Origin: an uncultured Clostridia bacterium
GTDB lineage: Bacteria; Bacillota; Clostridia; Christensenellales; UBA1242
Reading direction: 5' to 3'
DNA length: 49,588 bases
Assembly: GCA_944349515.1 (NCBI GenBank)
Contig: CALVNE010000005.1
Location: forward strand, 1 to 49,588
Under the pieces are notes generated by a model. It ran no database searches, was not told the DNA's origin, and was given only the letters and a program-made list of their open reading frames with translations. Positions 16,031 to 24,163 of the stretch are shown here, one piece after another (position 1 is the stretch's first letter; each line of letters begins with the position of its first letter). Position numbers and translations under genes: made by a program.

Positions 16031-16068
16031 CAAAAATAATCCTCGCCTATCGGTTCGGATTATTTTTG
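16031..16068 (-). terminator. Terminator downstream of tRNA-Leu (bidirectional)
   Basis: A perfect 12-bp inverted repeat, CAAAAATAATCC with GGATTATTTTTG. Read on the minus strand it lies 3 bases after the CCA end of the tRNA and ends in a T-run; it would also work in the opposite direction. Confidence 0.85.
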
Positions 16069-16070
16069 TT

Positions 16071-16152
16071 TGGTGCGGGCGGTGGGACTTGAACCCACAC
16101 TCTTTCGAACATGCCCCTTAAACATGCGCGTCTGCCATTCCGCCACGCCCGC
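16071..16152 (-). tRNA. tRNA-Leu (AAG anticodon)
   Basis: Read on the minus strand, the acceptor GCGGGCG pairs with CGCCCGC. The D-arm is GCG...CGC, the anticodon stem CATGT/GCATG encloses the seven-base loop TTAAGGG, and the T-arm is GTGGG-TTCAAGT-CCCAC. The variable region is long (11 bases), as in class II tRNAs. The discriminator is A, as expected for leucine, and CCA is encoded. The anticodon AAG reads CUU, and A34 would probably be deaminated to inosine. Most Bacillota use GAG here, so AAG is a less common choice. Confidence 0.95.
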
Positions 16153-16263
16153 TCAATGCTTGCCTTCCTATTATATTAGTTTACGAGCAAAATGTCAACA
16201 ATTTTTGCCAAATTTATAAAAAAACTTTAAAAATGTCACTTGAAAAAAGGGTGTTTTACTCTC

Positions 16264-16491
16264 TCACTTATTCTTTATAAACTCTATCAAATTTTTCTTT
16301 TTGTTTAGTGGCAGTGAACCTATCAAGTCTTGTAATTCTCTATCTTCGGCATATTCATAAATATTTTTGCTGAAAAATCTTTCGATAGGGAAGTTGCAAA
16401 CTTCCAAAATTTGCAGTAATTTTTCCACCGTCAAAACTATTCTTCCGCGTTCTATTTGGGCAATATAATGTCTTATTTTCAAACTTTTCAA
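16264..16491 (-). CDS. XRE-family regulator, probably N-terminally truncated
   Basis: 75 residues. RHYIAQIERGRIVLTVEKLL is the second half of a Cro/C1-type helix-turn-helix (recognition helix and the following helix), but the usual first two helices (an LTQEELA-type segment) are missing. The frame can be extended upstream only by about a dozen Lys-rich codons before a stop. Initiation would be at TTG 16491 with no good ribosome binding site. The C-terminal 35 residues are a helical tail of the kind found in dimerising regulators. It is divergent from the subtilase gene and overlaps its promoter region. It is either a decaying regulator or a short dominant-negative form. Confidence 0.5.
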   Translation of the reverse strand: MKSLKIRHYIAQIERGRIVLTVEKLLQILEVCNFPIERFFSKNIYEYAEDRELQDLIGSLPLNKKKNLIEFIKNK

Positions 16492-16496
16492 TTTGT

Positions 16497-16526
16497 TTGA
16501 TTTTTTTTCATATTTAATGTTATAAT
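16497..16526 (+). promoter_or_regulatory. Promoter of the subtilase gene, predicted leaderless
   Basis: TTGATT (16497-16502), an 18-base spacer and a perfect TATAAT (16521-16526). The start codon begins 7 bases after the -10 box, so transcription should start at or beside the ATG, and no Shine-Dalgarno sequence can be present in the message. Confidence 0.65.
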
Positions 16527-16532
16527 ATTAAT

Positions 16533-19500
16533 ATGAGTAAAAATTTAAGGGTTTTTAAGGTTTTTTGTTTGGTCTTGGCGGGACTTATGGCACTCGTCGG
16601 CTTTGGCGCGCTTAGCGCGAGTTTCGCTAGTGCCGAAAAGGTGTACGACGGCGGAACGTTCGAGGACTTTTATGCGCAGGTTATGCGGTTATATGAAGAT
16701 TACGGCGACGTCAACGAGGGCGGGAGCGTGGCGATTAGTAAAAATGAGGTCTTGGAGGATAACGGCGAACTCTATCTTTCCGCCTCCTCATTAAGCGCAC
16801 TCTCTAATGGCAAAGCTAATGGCGTGCAAGTTTTAAGTGCAGATACTGAAAATTATGGCGGGGCGGACGACGAGCAAACTTTGGAAGTTGACATGAAAAA
16901 TGAAGAGTTGCTTGGAAGTCAAACTTCCGCTTTGTCTTATAATAGCGAAAGCGCTGAGGAAGTGGCTGGATATATGCCACTTTCTGACACTGAGTACTTA
17001 GTGGAAGAAATAGGCGAAAAGTATATCATCAGCGAGCCTTCTTACACCAACCGAATTGTCGTTCGATATGAGGGCGACCTTCCGGCGTATAAGACAGAGG
17101 CGTACGCTGAGGGCTTGGGCTGGCATATCTATCAATACACCTCTAAGGAAGCGACCGACGAGGCGTATGAGTATTATAATAGTCTTGATTATGTTGATTT
17201 CGTGGAGTATGACCTTGTGGTTATGGGCGCAAGTTCCGCTGAAAATGACGAGGTTTCCTCTTCGGCAACAACAAGTTATCTTTCATGGGGCGCGTCTTAC
17301 ACCGGCATTGACGAATATCTTTCCTATTTGTCCTATATCTATGACGAGAGCGAACTTGAGCGCGTGTATGTGCCAGTTTTGGATAGCGGAATTAACACCG
17401 ACCACTCTCTTTTTCAAGGGCGCTATTCTAGCGTGTATGGCAGAAATTTCACTAGCACCACAGCGGATGGCACCGTTGTTCCAGACGAAAACTTTGAGGA
17501 CGATAACAACCATGGCTCGCACACCTCGGGTATCATTGCCGACCAAACGCTAGATAATGTCATACTCATTCCGCTTAAAGTGCTCCGCGCAAACGGCAAA
17601 GGGTCGGTGACCATGATTGCAACGGCGATTGAGTATGTCATCTCAATAAAAGAATCTTATAACCTCAACATTCGCGTGATGAACATGAGTTTGGGCTTGG
17701 AAACCGAGGACGGCAGTCCAATTTACAGCAGAACTTTGGAAACAGTTGTAAAAGAGGCGTATAATGCCGATATCATGTCGGTTGTTGCGGCGGGGAATAG
17801 TCATTTTAACACTTCCGCCAGCGCACCAGCAAATATGTATGAAGAGGTGATAGTTGTCTCCGCGCTGGAAGAAAATCCTTACTATGAAAAAGGGCTGTGC
17901 GTGGCGGACTACTCTAATTATGGCTCGACGGTTGACCTTTCTGCACCGGGAACCGCTGTTGAAAGCGCATATAGCAATGTGCTATACGGCGAACTGAGTG
18001 GCACCTCAATGGCGGCGCCTCATGTGACCGCGGTGATTGCCAATCTTTTATCCAACCCTTCATTTTCTTCGCTGAGTAACTCTGAAATTGAAAATCTGCT
18101 TTTTGCTAACGCCATAGACCTCGGCGCGGAGGGCAAGGATATATATTATGGTTACGGCTGTGTGAATATTGCTAATGTTGGCGTGGAAACGGTGGGTGAG
18201 GTCGTTTTCAGTGAGGAAAATTCCTTCCAAGACGCGCCGATAAACCTCACGCTTTCCTTTAGCGACGCGGAATACATCAATGGCACATACAAAATTTTCT
18301 ATACCTTGGACGAAACAAGCCCGACCCTAGACGATCTCGAATACACTTCGCCTATCGAAATTTCCACCACCACCAAAATTACCGCTGTGGCATTCGTCTT
18401 TAACGATTCTGGCGACATTGCGGTGAAGAGTAAGGTCACCTCAATGACATATTACTACGATAATCAAGACCTTGCAAGCAGTTACACGGTGACGGGCAGT
18501 AGTATGTCTGGCACACTTGTTAGTTACAACGGCGAATTGACAACCTTGGTTGTGCCAGAAACAATTAATGGACTTGCGATAACAAGCGTGGCGGAGAATG
18601 CCTTTGCTAACTCCAAGGTAGAAAATTTGATATTTTCCTCGCCTAATTTGCTATTTAATAACTATGCCTTTTATTCCTTAGGGTCCCTCGTTTCGGTGGA
18701 CGCTTTGGGCGCTAAATATGTTGGAGATTACACTTTTGCTAATTGCAGTAATCTGACCACGGTAAATTTACCTTCTGTGTTTACGGTTGGCGACTATGCC
18801 TTCAAGGGCTGTTCGAAGTTAACAGAACTTAGTTTTCCTTTAATAACAAGTGTTGGCACGGGCGCGCTTGAAGATGTCAATTTAACCTCGCTATTTTTGG
18901 GTGGCGATTTAAGAAACTATGGCGACTCATACTTCCATGCCGACACCATTTACGCCTACTCTTCAAGCGGTTACGATACTGTTTTAAAAAATCATACTGA
19001 CGAACTAGTTTTACTCGACACAAGATTTGTCGAAAATTATCCAACGCGTGTCATTTACACCGAATCGGGCGAGGGGACGATCACCTTTGTGTATTATGTC
19101 AATGAAAATGCGTATATAAGCGAGGAACGTCCGGTGTTTATTCAGTATCGCCTCGCGCCAGAAAGTTATTTCGACCAAAATTATCCAAGTGAAACTGTGG
19201 CAAACGATTCGCCGGTCAATTTGGGCGACGGGCTTTTTGAGGTGACCTTCCACTTTGATAACCTCACTGTGGGTGCGGTTTACTCTTTTCAAATTTATAT
19301 ATATGATGCGTATACGCTTGGGTCGTCAGATTTGGCACTCACCTCAGAAACTATAAGCGTGAGAGTTTTAAGTGACGATACCGCAAGTTACAATTTGAAC
19401 TTTGACGAGGGCGATTACAAGATTTTTGTGGACGGCGTGAGCGTGGCAAGCGGATACACGCTTTATGCCGATTTAGATTACAGCATTCAAGTGGTGCCAG

Positions 19501-20231
19501 CAACAAGTTATCGTGTGGAAAATGTGCTTGTCAAAGAGGGCGCGAATAGCACCACGGCGACCTTGGACGGAGATAACACCTTCACCCTTTCAAATGTGAC
19601 AGGTGATGTTACTTTGGAAGTTGAAATGGCAGAAATTGAGGAGTTTGAAATTTCCTTCATATATGGCGACGGGGTGGTTGTGCTTGGGAGTGACAGCGAG
19701 TTTTTATCTTCAAGCGTAATAGTTCCAAGAAATTCGAGCCTCACCTTTTCGCTTTGGCTAAATGATGCGTACGAGGTGACCTATGTTGAGATTGACGGCG
19801 TAAGACAAACGCTAAAAGAGGAGTTTGTGCTAGAAAACATTTTGTCTGACCACACCGTGGAGATTGGCTCTCAACCAAAGTCCTTTGTTATCACTGTAAA
19901 CACGGGCGTGGGCGGTCACGCAATGCAAAATCTGGAAAGGGTGAACTACGGCGAGGATAAGGATATCATACTAGACTGCGAGGAGGGATATTACATTAAG
20001 GCGGTCTATGTGAATGGCGAAGAGGTGGAAATTTTTGGCAATGTTTTGACCTTGAAAAATGTTACAAGCGATATGTCAATTGTGGTGGAGTTTGAAAAGG
20101 AAGGCTCAGATGGTTTTGAAGGCGCTCCACTTGTGATTTTGATAATCTTCGCTGTGGCGCTTCTAATAACCATTCTCTGCGTGGTGTTCTTGTTCACTAA
20201 AAAACCAAATAAAAATAAAAAAATGATGTAA
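16533..20231 (+). CDS. Membrane-anchored subtilisin-like serine protease with LRR region
   Basis: 1232 residues. The signal peptide ends near residue 35 (SASFASA) and is followed by a propeptide-like region to about 250. The S8 peptidase domain carries the complete triad: Asp284 (VPVLDSGINT), His327 (NNHGSHTSG) and Ser492 (SGTSMAAPH), plus oxyanion Asn422 (VAAGNSH). After it come a chitobiase-C-terminal-like segment (about 563-635), BspA-type leucine-rich repeats (about 650-805; FANCSNLTTVNLPS, FKGCSKLTELSFP), and several beta-sandwich-like segments. A membrane helix near 1200-1221 is followed by KKPNKNKKMM. It is thus exported and held at the membrane with a large extracellular part, and likely degrades or processes surface or host proteins. 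It appears leaderless; LemA follows from its own promoter. Confidence 0.93.
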   Translation: MSKNLRVFKVFCLVLAGLMALVGFGALSASFASAEKVYDGGTFEDFYAQVMRLYEDYGDVNEGGSVAISKNEVLEDNGELYLSASSLSALSNGKANGVQVLSADTENYGGADDEQTLEVDMKNEELLGSQTSALSYNSESAEEVAGYMPLSDTEYLVEEIGEKYIISEPSYTNRIVVRYEGDLPAYKTEAYAEGLGWHIYQYTSKEATDEAYEYYNSLDYVDFVEYDLVVMGASSAENDEVSSSATTSYLSWGASYTGIDEYLSYLSYIYDESELERVYVPVLDSGINTDHSLFQGRYSSVYGRNFTSTTADGTVVPDENFEDDNNHGSHTSGIIADQTLDNVILIPLKVLRANGKGSVTMIATAIEYVISIKESYNLNIRVMNMSLGLETEDGSPIYSRTLETVVKEAYNADIMSVVAAGNSHFNTSASAPANMYEEVIVVSALEENPYYEKGLCVADYSNYGSTVDLSAPGTAVESAYSNVLYGELSGTSMAAPHVTAVIANLLSNPSFSSLSNSEIENLLFANAIDLGAEGKDIYYGYGCVNIANVGVETVGEVVFSEENSFQDAPINLTLSFSDAEYINGTYKIFYTLDETSPTLDDLEYTSPIEISTTTKITAVAFVFNDSGDIAVKSKVTSMTYYYDNQDLASSYTVTGSSMSGTLVSYNGELTTLVVPETINGLAITSVAENAFANSKVENLIFSSPNLLFNNYAFYSLGSLVSVDALGAKYVGDYTFANCSNLTTVNLPSVFTVGDYAFKGCSKLTELSFPLITSVGTGALEDVNLTSLFLGGDLRNYGDSYFHADTIYAYSSSGYDTVLKNHTDELVLLDTRFVENYPTRVIYTESGEGTITFVYYVNENAYISEERPVFIQYRLAPESYFDQNYPSETVANDSPVNLGDGLFEVTFHFDNLTVGAVYSFQIYIYDAYTLGSSDLALTSETISVRVLSDDTASYNLNFDEGDYKIFVDGVSVASGYTLYADLDYSIQVVPATSYRVENVLVKEGANSTTATLDGDNTFTLSNVTGDVTLEVEMAEIEEFEISFIYGDGVVVLGSDSEFLSSSVIVPRNSSLTFSLWLNDAYEVTYVEIDGVRQTLKEEFVLENILSDHTVEIGSQPKSFVITVNTGVGGHAMQNLERVNYGEDKDIILDCEEGYYIKAVYVNGEEVEIFGNVLTLKNVTSDMSIVVEFEKEGSDGFEGAPLVILIIFAVALLITILCVVFLFTKKPNKNKKMM

Positions 20232-20257
20232 AATAGTTTTATTTTACTGGGCTAGTG

Positions 20258-20266
20258 TGATATAAT
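20258..20266 (+). promoter_or_regulatory. Extended -10 promoter of lemA
   Basis: TGATATAAT is an extended -10 element (TG, one base, TATAAT) 18 bases before the lemA start, with GGAGGG following as ribosome binding site. No good -35 was seen, which is compatible with an extended -10. Confidence 0.55.
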
Positions 20267-20283
20267 GCATTTAGGAGGGAGTT

Positions 20284-20859
20284 ATGAGCACTGGACTTAT
20301 TGTTTTGCTTGCGATTGTTGGTATTGTTGTTCTTGTGGGCATAATTCTTGCCGTTTGGATTTGGACGCAGTACAATGCCTTCGTTCGCCTTAGAAATAGT
20401 GTAGACGAGTCGTATTCCACAATGGACGTCTACATGAAAAAAAGGTACGACCTCATTCCAAATCTCGTTGAAACGGTGAAGGGATATGCTAAACATGAAA
20501 AAGAGGCACTTGAAGGTGTTATGCAAGCGCGCTACTCTTGCATGAACGCAACAACGCCTCAGGAAAGGGCAAAAAGTGAAAATATGCTTACTGACACTTT
20601 GAAATCGCTGTTTGCTGTAACGGAAAACTATCCTCAACTTCAAGCAAATCAAAACTTTATGGATCTTCAACAGTCCTTAAAGACGCTTGAAGAGGAAATC
20701 GCCACGTCAAGAAAGTATTATAACGGCTGTGTTAAAACCTACAACATTAAACGCGAAACCTTTCCAAGCAACTTAATTGCAAAATGGTTCAAGTTTACAA
20801 AACGTGACCTTTTTGAAATTGTTGAACAAGAAAAAGTGGCGCCAAAAGTGCAATTTTAA
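20284..20859 (+). CDS. lemA: LemA family protein
   Basis: 191 residues: one N-terminal membrane helix (residues 5-27), then the helical LemA core with the family hallmarks YNAFVRLRNSVDESYSTMDV, KRYDLIPNLVETVKGYAKHE and ENYPQLQANQNFMDLQ, followed by NGCVKTYNIKRETFPSN. LemA proteins are membrane proteins with the long helices facing the outside; their exact role is unknown, though some occur with peptidase or TPM-domain partners. It lies 52 bases after the subtilase gene. The ATG has AGGAGGG at ideal spacing, and a terminator follows directly. Confidence 0.95.
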   Translation: MSTGLIVLLAIVGIVVLVGIILAVWIWTQYNAFVRLRNSVDESYSTMDVYMKKRYDLIPNLVETVKGYAKHEKEALEGVMQARYSCMNATTPQERAKSENMLTDTLKSLFAVTENYPQLQANQNFMDLQQSLKTLEEEIATSRKYYNGCVKTYNIKRETFPSNLIAKWFKFTKRDLFEIVEQEKVAPKVQF

Positions 20860-20865
20860 AAAAAG

Positions 20866-20915
20866 AAAATCGGTTTGAACAGAACTTTGAAAGTTGGTTT
20901 TAAGCCGATTTTTTT
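20866..20915 (+). terminator. Terminator downstream of lemA
   Basis: AAAATCGGTTTGA pairs with the segment ending AAGCCGATTTT (with G-U pairs) and is followed by seven T. It lies 7 bases after the lemA stop. Confidence 0.75.
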
Positions 20916-20987
20916 GTTTGTAACATAATTTCTTAAAAGTGTAATTTTTGTCGATATCAAATGAATAAGGCTACAAAATGAATAGGT

Positions 20988-22559
20988 TTAGAATGCCACA
21001 ACGCGCTCGTCATTATCGTCAATCTCTTCCACTTTTTGCGCAGAAACGCTTTTAATCTTACTTGCTAACTCGTTGCTTTTAATGGCGTCGTCGTTTAGGT
21101 TGTTATGCGAGGTGCTGTCATCTTTTTTCTCGTCTGGGTTGTCAACTTTTTCATGCGAAGCATTGTTCGTTTCTCTTGGTGAAGTGCCACTTATTTCTTT
21201 TAGCGAGGTGCTGTTGTCTAACTTTGCGTGCGGGGCTGTATTTTCGACTGAGGTCTTGTCATCTACCATAGTGGTGTTTTTATTTAAATTTTCAGTTTCA
21301 ACATCTTTTTGGTCCAAATTTTCCGCTGTGGTGCCGGAATTGCTGTCGGCTAGCACAGGCTGGGCGAGGCGATTAAAATTGTTGGAGCCGTATGTTCTGC
21401 CGAACGCGCCGTATCCTCTGCCATACATACCATTGTATCCTCCGCCATACATACCGTTAAAGCCTCCGCCGTATGGCACGCCACCGTAGTATCCACCACC
21501 ATAGTTACCATAATAGCCGTTGGCGCCGTAAATGCCGGTGCCGTAAGGGCGGTAGGTGTCAATGTTTCTTCTAAATGGACCATAGGTGTCGATGTTGTTA
21601 TTTGTTAAATCGTCTGTGTTGCCGTTGACCTCGTTGAGGTTGTCGGCGCTATCGTTGTCAACATCTTTATAGGTGTCGATATTCTTTGGAAGAAAACGCT
21701 TCTTTGGCTTTTTGACCTCTGTGTTTGGTGTGTTCGTATTGTTTGTGGTGTCATCATTGTTAGAGTTATTGTTTGTATCGTTGCCGTTATCCGAGGTGTT
21801 ATCCGTGGTGCTACCATTGTTATTAGTATTGTCATATAAGGTGTTTCCGTTATCCGCAATATTGTTGTCTGAGGTGTTGTTGTCGAGTTCCTCATCAAAG
21901 ATAAATTCGCCGTTGTAGGTGCCGTCGGTGAAATTTTCGCGAAGAGAGTTGTAGTACTCGGCATCGTCAATTCCCAAAACCTCCTCAATGTTTTGAAGGG
22001 TGTTTAATATGTTGATATAGTAGGCGCAACGCATATTTGAATTGCAAGCAATCTTATTTAATTTTGCGTTGACGCGTTCCACATTGCGGGCGACACCTCG
22101 CTTCATGGTATTATAGTTGCGATAAGTGGAATTAAATTCATTGCTACTTCGCGCCACATTATCGTTATAGTTTGATAGATTGGCGGTGAGGTCTTTTAAG
22201 GCGTTAAGTTCGCCCTTGGCAAGTTTCAAATCTTCCTTTTGAAGATATTTTTTTATCACAGCGGTTTTTCCCAAAATCTCATTTTTATAGTACTCCTCGG
22301 CTTGAAGGGTGTTTTGTGTGCGCATAAGGCTATTCTTCAAACTTTGGCATTTTGCTTCGTCCGTGATAGCGCTTAACTTCTCATCGTCCACATTCACATC
22401 GCTCATCGAAACGCTTTTTACGGTGGCGATTGAGTTGCTGGTTTTATCCAATTGGCTGGATAAATTGGTCTTTGCCGAAGTTTCGCCGTTGGACGCGCAA
22501 CCGGTTAAGGCAACCGAGAGCAGAAGAGATATTGCGCCTAAAATTATTTTACTTTTCAT
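20988..22559 (-). CDS. Low-complexity lipoprotein with Asn-rich and Gly/Tyr-rich segments
   Basis: About 523 residues. MKSKIILGAISLLLSVALTGC is a lipoprotein signal with lipobox LTGC, so the protein is tethered to the outer face of the membrane. The first 200 residues are helical and coiled-coil-prone, then comes an Asn/Asp/Thr-rich linker. NIDTYKD, NIDTYGP and NIDTYRP units alternate with stretches of GGYYGG/GGFNGMYGGGYNG type, followed by a Ser/Thr/Asn/Lys-rich tail. ATG 22559 is chosen because GGAGG lies 8 bases upstream; an ATG further out overlaps that site. Similar lipoproteins with an N-terminal helical domain occur in Clostridia, but no function is known to me. Confidence 0.82.
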   Translation of the reverse strand: MKSKIILGAISLLLSVALTGCASNGETSAKTNLSSQLDKTSNSIATVKSVSMSDVNVDDEKLSAITDEAKCQSLKNSLMRTQNTLQAEEYYKNEILGKTAVIKKYLQKEDLKLAKGELNALKDLTANLSNYNDNVARSSNEFNSTYRNYNTMKRGVARNVERVNAKLNKIACNSNMRCAYYINILNTLQNIEEVLGIDDAEYYNSLRENFTDGTYNGEFIFDEELDNNTSDNNIADNGNTLYDNTNNNGSTTDNTSDNGNDTNNNSNNDDTTNNTNTPNTEVKKPKKRFLPKNIDTYKDVDNDSADNLNEVNGNTDDLTNNNIDTYGPFRRNIDTYRPYGTGIYGANGYYGNYGGGYYGGVPYGGGFNGMYGGGYNGMYGRGYGAFGRTYGSNNFNRLAQPVLADSNSGTTAENLDQKDVETENLNKNTTMVDDKTSVENTAPHAKLDNSTSLKEISGTSPRETNNASHEKVDNPDEKKDDSTSHNNLNDDAIKSNELASKIKSVSAQKVEEIDDNDERVVAF

Positions 22560-22812
22560 AACATAAACCTCCATTCGCTGTTAGTTTGTGTAAAAGCAAA
22601 AGGTTTATACAGCGTAAAAAAATTGATTAATAGGAAATGTCAAAAAAATCCAAAAAGAATATATTTTTTCAAAATTTAGGTAAAAAATATCAAAAAAATA
22701 CACTTTTTTCAAAAAAAATCGAAAAAATAAGCCAAAATTCGGCGTTTTTTGAAAAAATAAAATATTTGTTTAACTTGGCGCGTTATGGAAAAAATTATTT
22801 AAAGAGGTCAAT

Positions 22813-23460
22813 ATGAAAGAAATAAAGACATCTTTAAAAGAGGGAAAGAGCGCCGAAATGGACGCCTCAAAGAAAGAAACATCTTTTAAAGAGGATAACT
22901 TAAAAGAGGTCGAGAGAGATAAAAAGAAAGGTGCCAAAAATCAAAAGGGGAAGGGTGACATAAGTCCGAAGGCGATTGTTAGCGCTAAGGAGAATGCTAA
23001 CCTCAATGAGCAACAGCGCAACAAAGCGTACAACAAATATGTAAATGCCAAAATTCCAAAGACGCGACCTTGGCCAACACTATTCAACTCCTTTTGGGTG
23101 GGCGGGCTTATCTGCGTTTTGGGGCAGGGGATAAACGACCTACTTCTTTATATCTTTCCAAATATCTCCGAGCAGTCGGCGTGGGCTTACACCCTTATCA
23201 TTCTTATATTTATCGCGTCGCTCCTTACAGGCATAGGCGTATACGACAAACTTGGCAAGTTCGCCGGCGGTGGAACAATTGTACCCATTACCGGGTTTTC
23301 AAACTCCATAACAAGTCCGTCTGTGGAATTTAAAAGCGAGGGCATTGTTTACGGCATTTGCGTTAAGATGTTCACAATCGCCGGACCCGTTATTGTTTTC
23401 GGGATTCTTTCCAGCGCTCTCGTCGGGCTTATATACTATATAGTGTATTTGTTTATATAA
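22813..23460 (+). CDS. spoVAC: SpoVAC-like spore membrane protein with charged N-terminal extension
   Basis: 215 residues. Residues 1-75 are a Lys/Glu-rich extension (KKGAKNQKGKGD and similar) not seen in typical SpoVAC of about 150 residues. The rest matches the SpoVAC/SpoVAEB family: TRPWPTLFNSFWVGGLICVLGQGI, ASLLTGIGVYDKLGKFAGGG, VPITGFSNSITSPSVEFKSEG and KMFTIAGPVIVFGILSSALVG, about five membrane helices. In Bacillus, SpoVA proteins move dipicolinic acid across the inner spore membrane, and SpoVAC acts as a mechanosensitive channel. The usual partners SpoVAD and SpoVAEB are not adjacent. The start has AAAGAGG upstream. Confidence 0.9.
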   Translation: MKEIKTSLKEGKSAEMDASKKETSFKEDNLKEVERDKKKGAKNQKGKGDISPKAIVSAKENANLNEQQRNKAYNKYVNAKIPKTRPWPTLFNSFWVGGLICVLGQGINDLLLYIFPNISEQSAWAYTLIILIFIASLLTGIGVYDKLGKFAGGGTIVPITGFSNSITSPSVEFKSEGIVYGICVKMFTIAGPVIVFGILSSALVGLIYYIVYLFI

Positions 23461-23604
23461 ATATAACATTATAAAAAAATCGTTTTAAACTTAGGCGCGG
23501 CTTTTAATATTTCGCACAAAACATAAAAAGTATGTATATTTTTCGAAAAATAAAGGAAAATATAACTAACAAGGAGATATCCTTGGGAAAACGGGAGGTA
23601 AACT

Positions 23605-23754
23605 ATGTTCGGAAAGAAGAAAGCGTCAAAAAAATGCAACGCTAACACTGAAGCAAGTAACGAAAACGCTTCAAGAGCAAAGAACTGTGAAGCAGGAAAA
23701 GAAGCTAAGTCTTGCAAAAACTGCAAAGGTTCTAGTGCAAAAAACTGCAAATAG
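23605..23754 (+). CDS. 49-residue Cys/Lys-rich peptide
   Basis: A short frame with a near-perfect GGGAGG ribosome binding site and, 14 bases after its stop, a strong terminator, so it is very likely expressed. The peptide has five cysteines in KKC, KNC, KSCKNC and KNC settings, many Lys, Ala, Asn and Ser, and no hydrophobic stretch or signal peptide. The composition suggests metal binding or a small basic spore or coat peptide, but no family is recognised. It lies 145 bases after spoVAC on the same strand. Confidence 0.75.
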   Translation: MFGKKKASKKCNANTEASNENASRAKNCEAGKEAKSCKNCKGSSAKNCK

Positions 23755-23767
23755 TTGTTTCTCGGTG

Positions 23768-23799
23768 AAAAAAGCGCTCTAACCGCGCTTTTTTCTTTT
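23768..23799 (+). terminator. Terminator after the Cys-rich peptide gene
   Basis: AAAAAAGCGC (23768-23777) and GCGCTTTTTT (23785-23794) form a perfect 10-bp inverted repeat with a T-tail. Confidence 0.9.
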
Positions 23800-24163
23800 T
23801 GATTTATACTTTTTTTGTTCCACTTGTCTAGGTTTATTCTTTAATTTGTTTCACTTTTGTAGTTTTTTATTTTATTTTTCTTCTTATTATTCCTCTTCGC
23901 TTAATCTTTTTTATAATTTCATTTTGTTTGGTCTTTTTTCTTATTTATATTGATAAATTTTATAACAACCACATTGCAAAACTTTTTTAAATCAACTATA
24001 TTCAAAATACATTATAAAAATTTTCAACAATTGTATCTAGAAAAATAAATTCTCTTTTATTAAAATCTCACCAATTTTACACAAAAATCTATTTTTTACT
24101 AAACCTTTTCTTTTGGGCATATTTATCTTTCAACTATAAGCAATTTTTAGATATATTAAAAAG
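23800..24163. other. AT-rich spacer, nothing recognised
   Basis: About 360 bases of very AT-rich sequence with many homopolymer runs. No coding frame, RNA gene or repeat was recognised. It separates the spoVAC group from the convergent RluA gene. Confidence 0.5.

Noticed and set aside
15834-16121. 95-codon open frame on + ending in WDLNPHSFEHAP
   Set aside because: It runs through the small RNA candidate, two terminators and the antisense of tRNA-Leu; the C-terminus is the typical false translation of an antisense tRNA.
21073-21988. Several frames opposite or out of phase with the lipoprotein gene
   Set aside because: Low-complexity DNA of the lipoprotein opens alternative frames; only the minus-strand frame has a signal peptide, lipobox and ribosome binding site.
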